Shown here: in pieces, positions 13,329-14,509 of the stretch
Position numbering within the stretch: position 1 is the stretch's first letter
Layout of the letters: each line of letters begins with the position of its first letter
Program-made: the position numbers and the translations under genes
The notes under the pieces: generated by a model
Databases searched by the model: none
What the model was told of the DNA's origin: nothing
The model's input: only the letters and a program-made list of their open reading frames with translations
Assembly (NCBI GenBank): GCA_946479205.1
Contig: CAMLFJ010000018.1
Span: forward strand, 1-14,509
Reading direction: 5' to 3'
Source of the DNA: an uncultured bacterium
GTDB taxonomy: Bacteria; Methylomirabilota; Methylomirabilia; Rokubacteriales; CSP1-6
Length of the DNA: 14,509 bases

Positions 13329-14509
13329 ATGCGCTACGGCTTCGTGATCGACCAGCGGAAGTGCATCGGCTGCCACGCCTGCACGGTGGCGTGCAAGGAA
13401 GAGAACCAGGTTCCGCTCGGGGTCAACCGCACCTGGGTGAAGTACATCGAGAAGGGCACGTTCCCGGACACCCGGCGCTACTTCACGGTGATGCGGTGCA
13501 ATCACTGCGACAACGCGCCGTGCGTGACGATCTGCCCGACGGTGGCGCTCTACCGGAGGCCGGACGGCATCGTGGACTTCGACGGCGCCCGGTGCATCGG
13601 CTGCAAGTCGTGCATGCAGGCGTGTCCCTACGACGCGCTCTACATCGATCCCGAGACGAACACCGCGGCCAAGTGCCACTACTGCGCCCATCGCGTGGAG
13701 TCGGGCCTCGAGCCGGCGTGCGTGGTGGTGTGCCCGGTCCAGGCCATCGTGCCCGGGGATCTCGACGATCCGAACAGCACCATCGCGCGGCTCGTGGCCT
13801 CGCAGCAGACCCAGGTCCGCAAGCCGGAGCAGGGGACGCGGCCCAAGCTCTTCTACGTGGGCGCGGAGTCCGCCGCGCTCACGCCGGAGATGCAGGAGCG
13901 GCGCGGGGGCTACGCGTTCTCGCAGGTCGGCAGCATCCCCACCCCGGGCCGGCCCAACCGCGCGGTCGCGCGGCCGGCCGCGACGGGGGTCACCGCCGCG
14001 ACCGATGGCATGGACCTGCTCGCGCTGGCGCGCACCGTCTACGATGTCGCGCATCCGGAGCGGCCGTGGGGTTGGAAGGTGGCCGCGTATCTCTGGACCA
14101 AGTCCATCGCGGCGGGCGCCTTCCTGGTCGCTTCGCTGGGCATCGGCGCCGGCTTCCTGAGCGCGGACACCCTGACCGGGCTGGCGGTGCCGGTGATCGG
14201 CCTCGCGTTCCTGCTGCTGACCTCGCTGCTCCTGGTGCTCGACCTCAAGCGGCCGGAGCGCTTCCTGTACCTGGTCTTCAAGCCCAACCCGCGCTCGTGG
14301 CTCGTGCTGGGCGGCTTCATCCTGTTCGCGGCGGGGGTGCTGGGAACGCTGTGGCTGCTGGCCGGCCTCATCGGCAGTCTCGGGGCGCTGCACCTGCTGG
14401 CCTGGCCGATGGCCCTGGTCGCGGCGGCGACCGCCGGCTACAGCGCGTTTCTCTTCGGCCAGGCCGAGGGGCGCGACTTCTGGCAGAGCCCGCTGCTGCT
14501 GCCGCACCT
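13329..14509 (+). CDS. Fused four-cluster ferredoxin (NrfC/PsrB-like) and NrfD/PsrC-like membrane protein, 3' end missing
   Basis: One uninterrupted frame runs from the ATG to the window edge (393 codons plus 2 nt). Residues 1-140 hold sixteen cysteines for four [4Fe-4S] clusters: C12/15/18/22, C57/60/65/69, C89/92/95/99 and C116/119/131/135, as in NrfC, PsrB, DmsB and SoeB. A proline-rich linker (about 141-245) follows. Then comes the start of an NrfD domain with WGWKVAAYLWTKSIAAGAF, LDLKRPERFLYLVFKPNPRSW and four predicted membrane helices (about 252-275, 283-302, 317-340, 345-365); the remainder lies outside the window. No signal peptide is seen at the N-terminus, so the clusters probably face the cytoplasm unless a Tat-carrying partner exports them. 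The two modules are normally separate genes. In a sulfur context the likely role is electron transfer between a molybdopterin enzyme (sulfite dehydrogenase SoeA or polysulfide reductase type) and the quinone pool. Confidence 0.9.
   Translation, partial: MRYGFVIDQRKCIGCHACTVACKEENQVPLGVNRTWVKYIEKGTFPDTRRYFTVMRCNHCDNAPCVTICPTVALYRRPDGIVDFDGARCIGCKSCMQACPYDALYIDPETNTAAKCHYCAHRVESGLEPACVVVCPVQAIVPGDLDDPNSTIARLVASQQTQVRKPEQGTRPKLFYVGAESAALTPEMQERRGGYAFSQVGSIPTPGRPNRAVARPAATGVTAATDGMDLLALARTVYDVAHPERPWGWKVAAYLWTKSIAAGAFLVASLGIGAGFLSADTLTGLAVPVIGLAFLLLTSLLLVLDLKRPERFLYLVFKPNPRSWLVLGGFILFAAGVLGTLWLLAGLIGSLGALHLLAWPMALVAAATAGYSAFLFGQAEGRDFWQSPLLLPH

Noticed and set aside
13290..14507. A 405-codon minus-strand open frame across the ferredoxin/NrfD gene
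   Set aside because: The + strand frame has sixteen correctly spaced cysteines and NrfD motifs; the antisense product is low-complexity Arg/Gln/His-rich.
1..14509. CRISPR arrays, insertion sequences, phage or toxin-antitoxin systems
   Set aside because: No direct-repeat array, transposase, terminal inverted repeats or recognisable defence gene was seen anywhere in the window.

Overview
The window is a GC-rich (roughly 70 percent by eye) stretch in which every convincing gene lies on the + strand. The gene content points to a Gram-negative, MEP-pathway bacterium with periplasmic c-type cytochromes, a Tat system and lipid A (a PagL-like deacylase). The mix of a PRK12740/EF-G2-type elongation factor, flavocytochrome c, a TauE exporter and catabolic enzymes would suit an uncultured soil or subsurface lineage such as Rokubacteria/Methylomirabilota. 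That placement is an inference from gene style only and is weak.

Layout. (A) 1-4277 is one tightly packed run: the 3' part of a zinc alcohol dehydrogenase, a second zinc alcohol dehydrogenase, a PagL-type lipid A deacylase (ATGA overlap), ispH, and a fumarylacetoacetate-hydrolase-family enzyme. (B) 4278-4483 is an intergenic region holding a good sigma70-like promoter whose -10 box lies inside a 22-bp near-palindrome, plus a possible minus-strand small ORF. (C) 4484-7082 encodes a TRZ/ATZ-type amidohydrolase and a uroporphyrinogen-decarboxylase-family protein that carries the H-x-C...C zinc signature of MtaA/CmuA-like methyltransferases. A small ORF with stop/start overlap at its downstream end lies between them. 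(D) 7165-10480 encodes an EF-G2-type GTPase and a zinc-ribbon threonine-synthase-like PLP enzyme. (E) 10486-14509 starts with a strong promoter (TTGACA-N18-TAGATT) and encodes a sulfur-oxidation set: flavocytochrome c sulfide dehydrogenase flavoprotein (fccB), its diheme cytochrome (fccA, ATGA overlap), a TauE/SafE exporter, and a fused NrfC-NrfD protein that runs off the window.

How block E may work: FccAB would oxidise sulfide to sulfur or polysulfide in the periplasm. The TauE protein could move sulfite or another organosulfur anion. The fused four-cluster ferredoxin/NrfD protein looks like the electron-transfer and membrane part of a molybdopterin complex (SoeABC or PsrABC type), whose catalytic subunit would be expected just downstream.

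Most unusual points: the NrfC-NrfD fusion; an FccA whose second heme domain lacks the usual Met ligand; a Tat-lipoprotein signal on FccB; the palindrome-embedded -10 box; the mini-ORFs at the amidohydrolase/UroD and fccA/tauE junctions; and variant GTPase motifs in the EF-G2.
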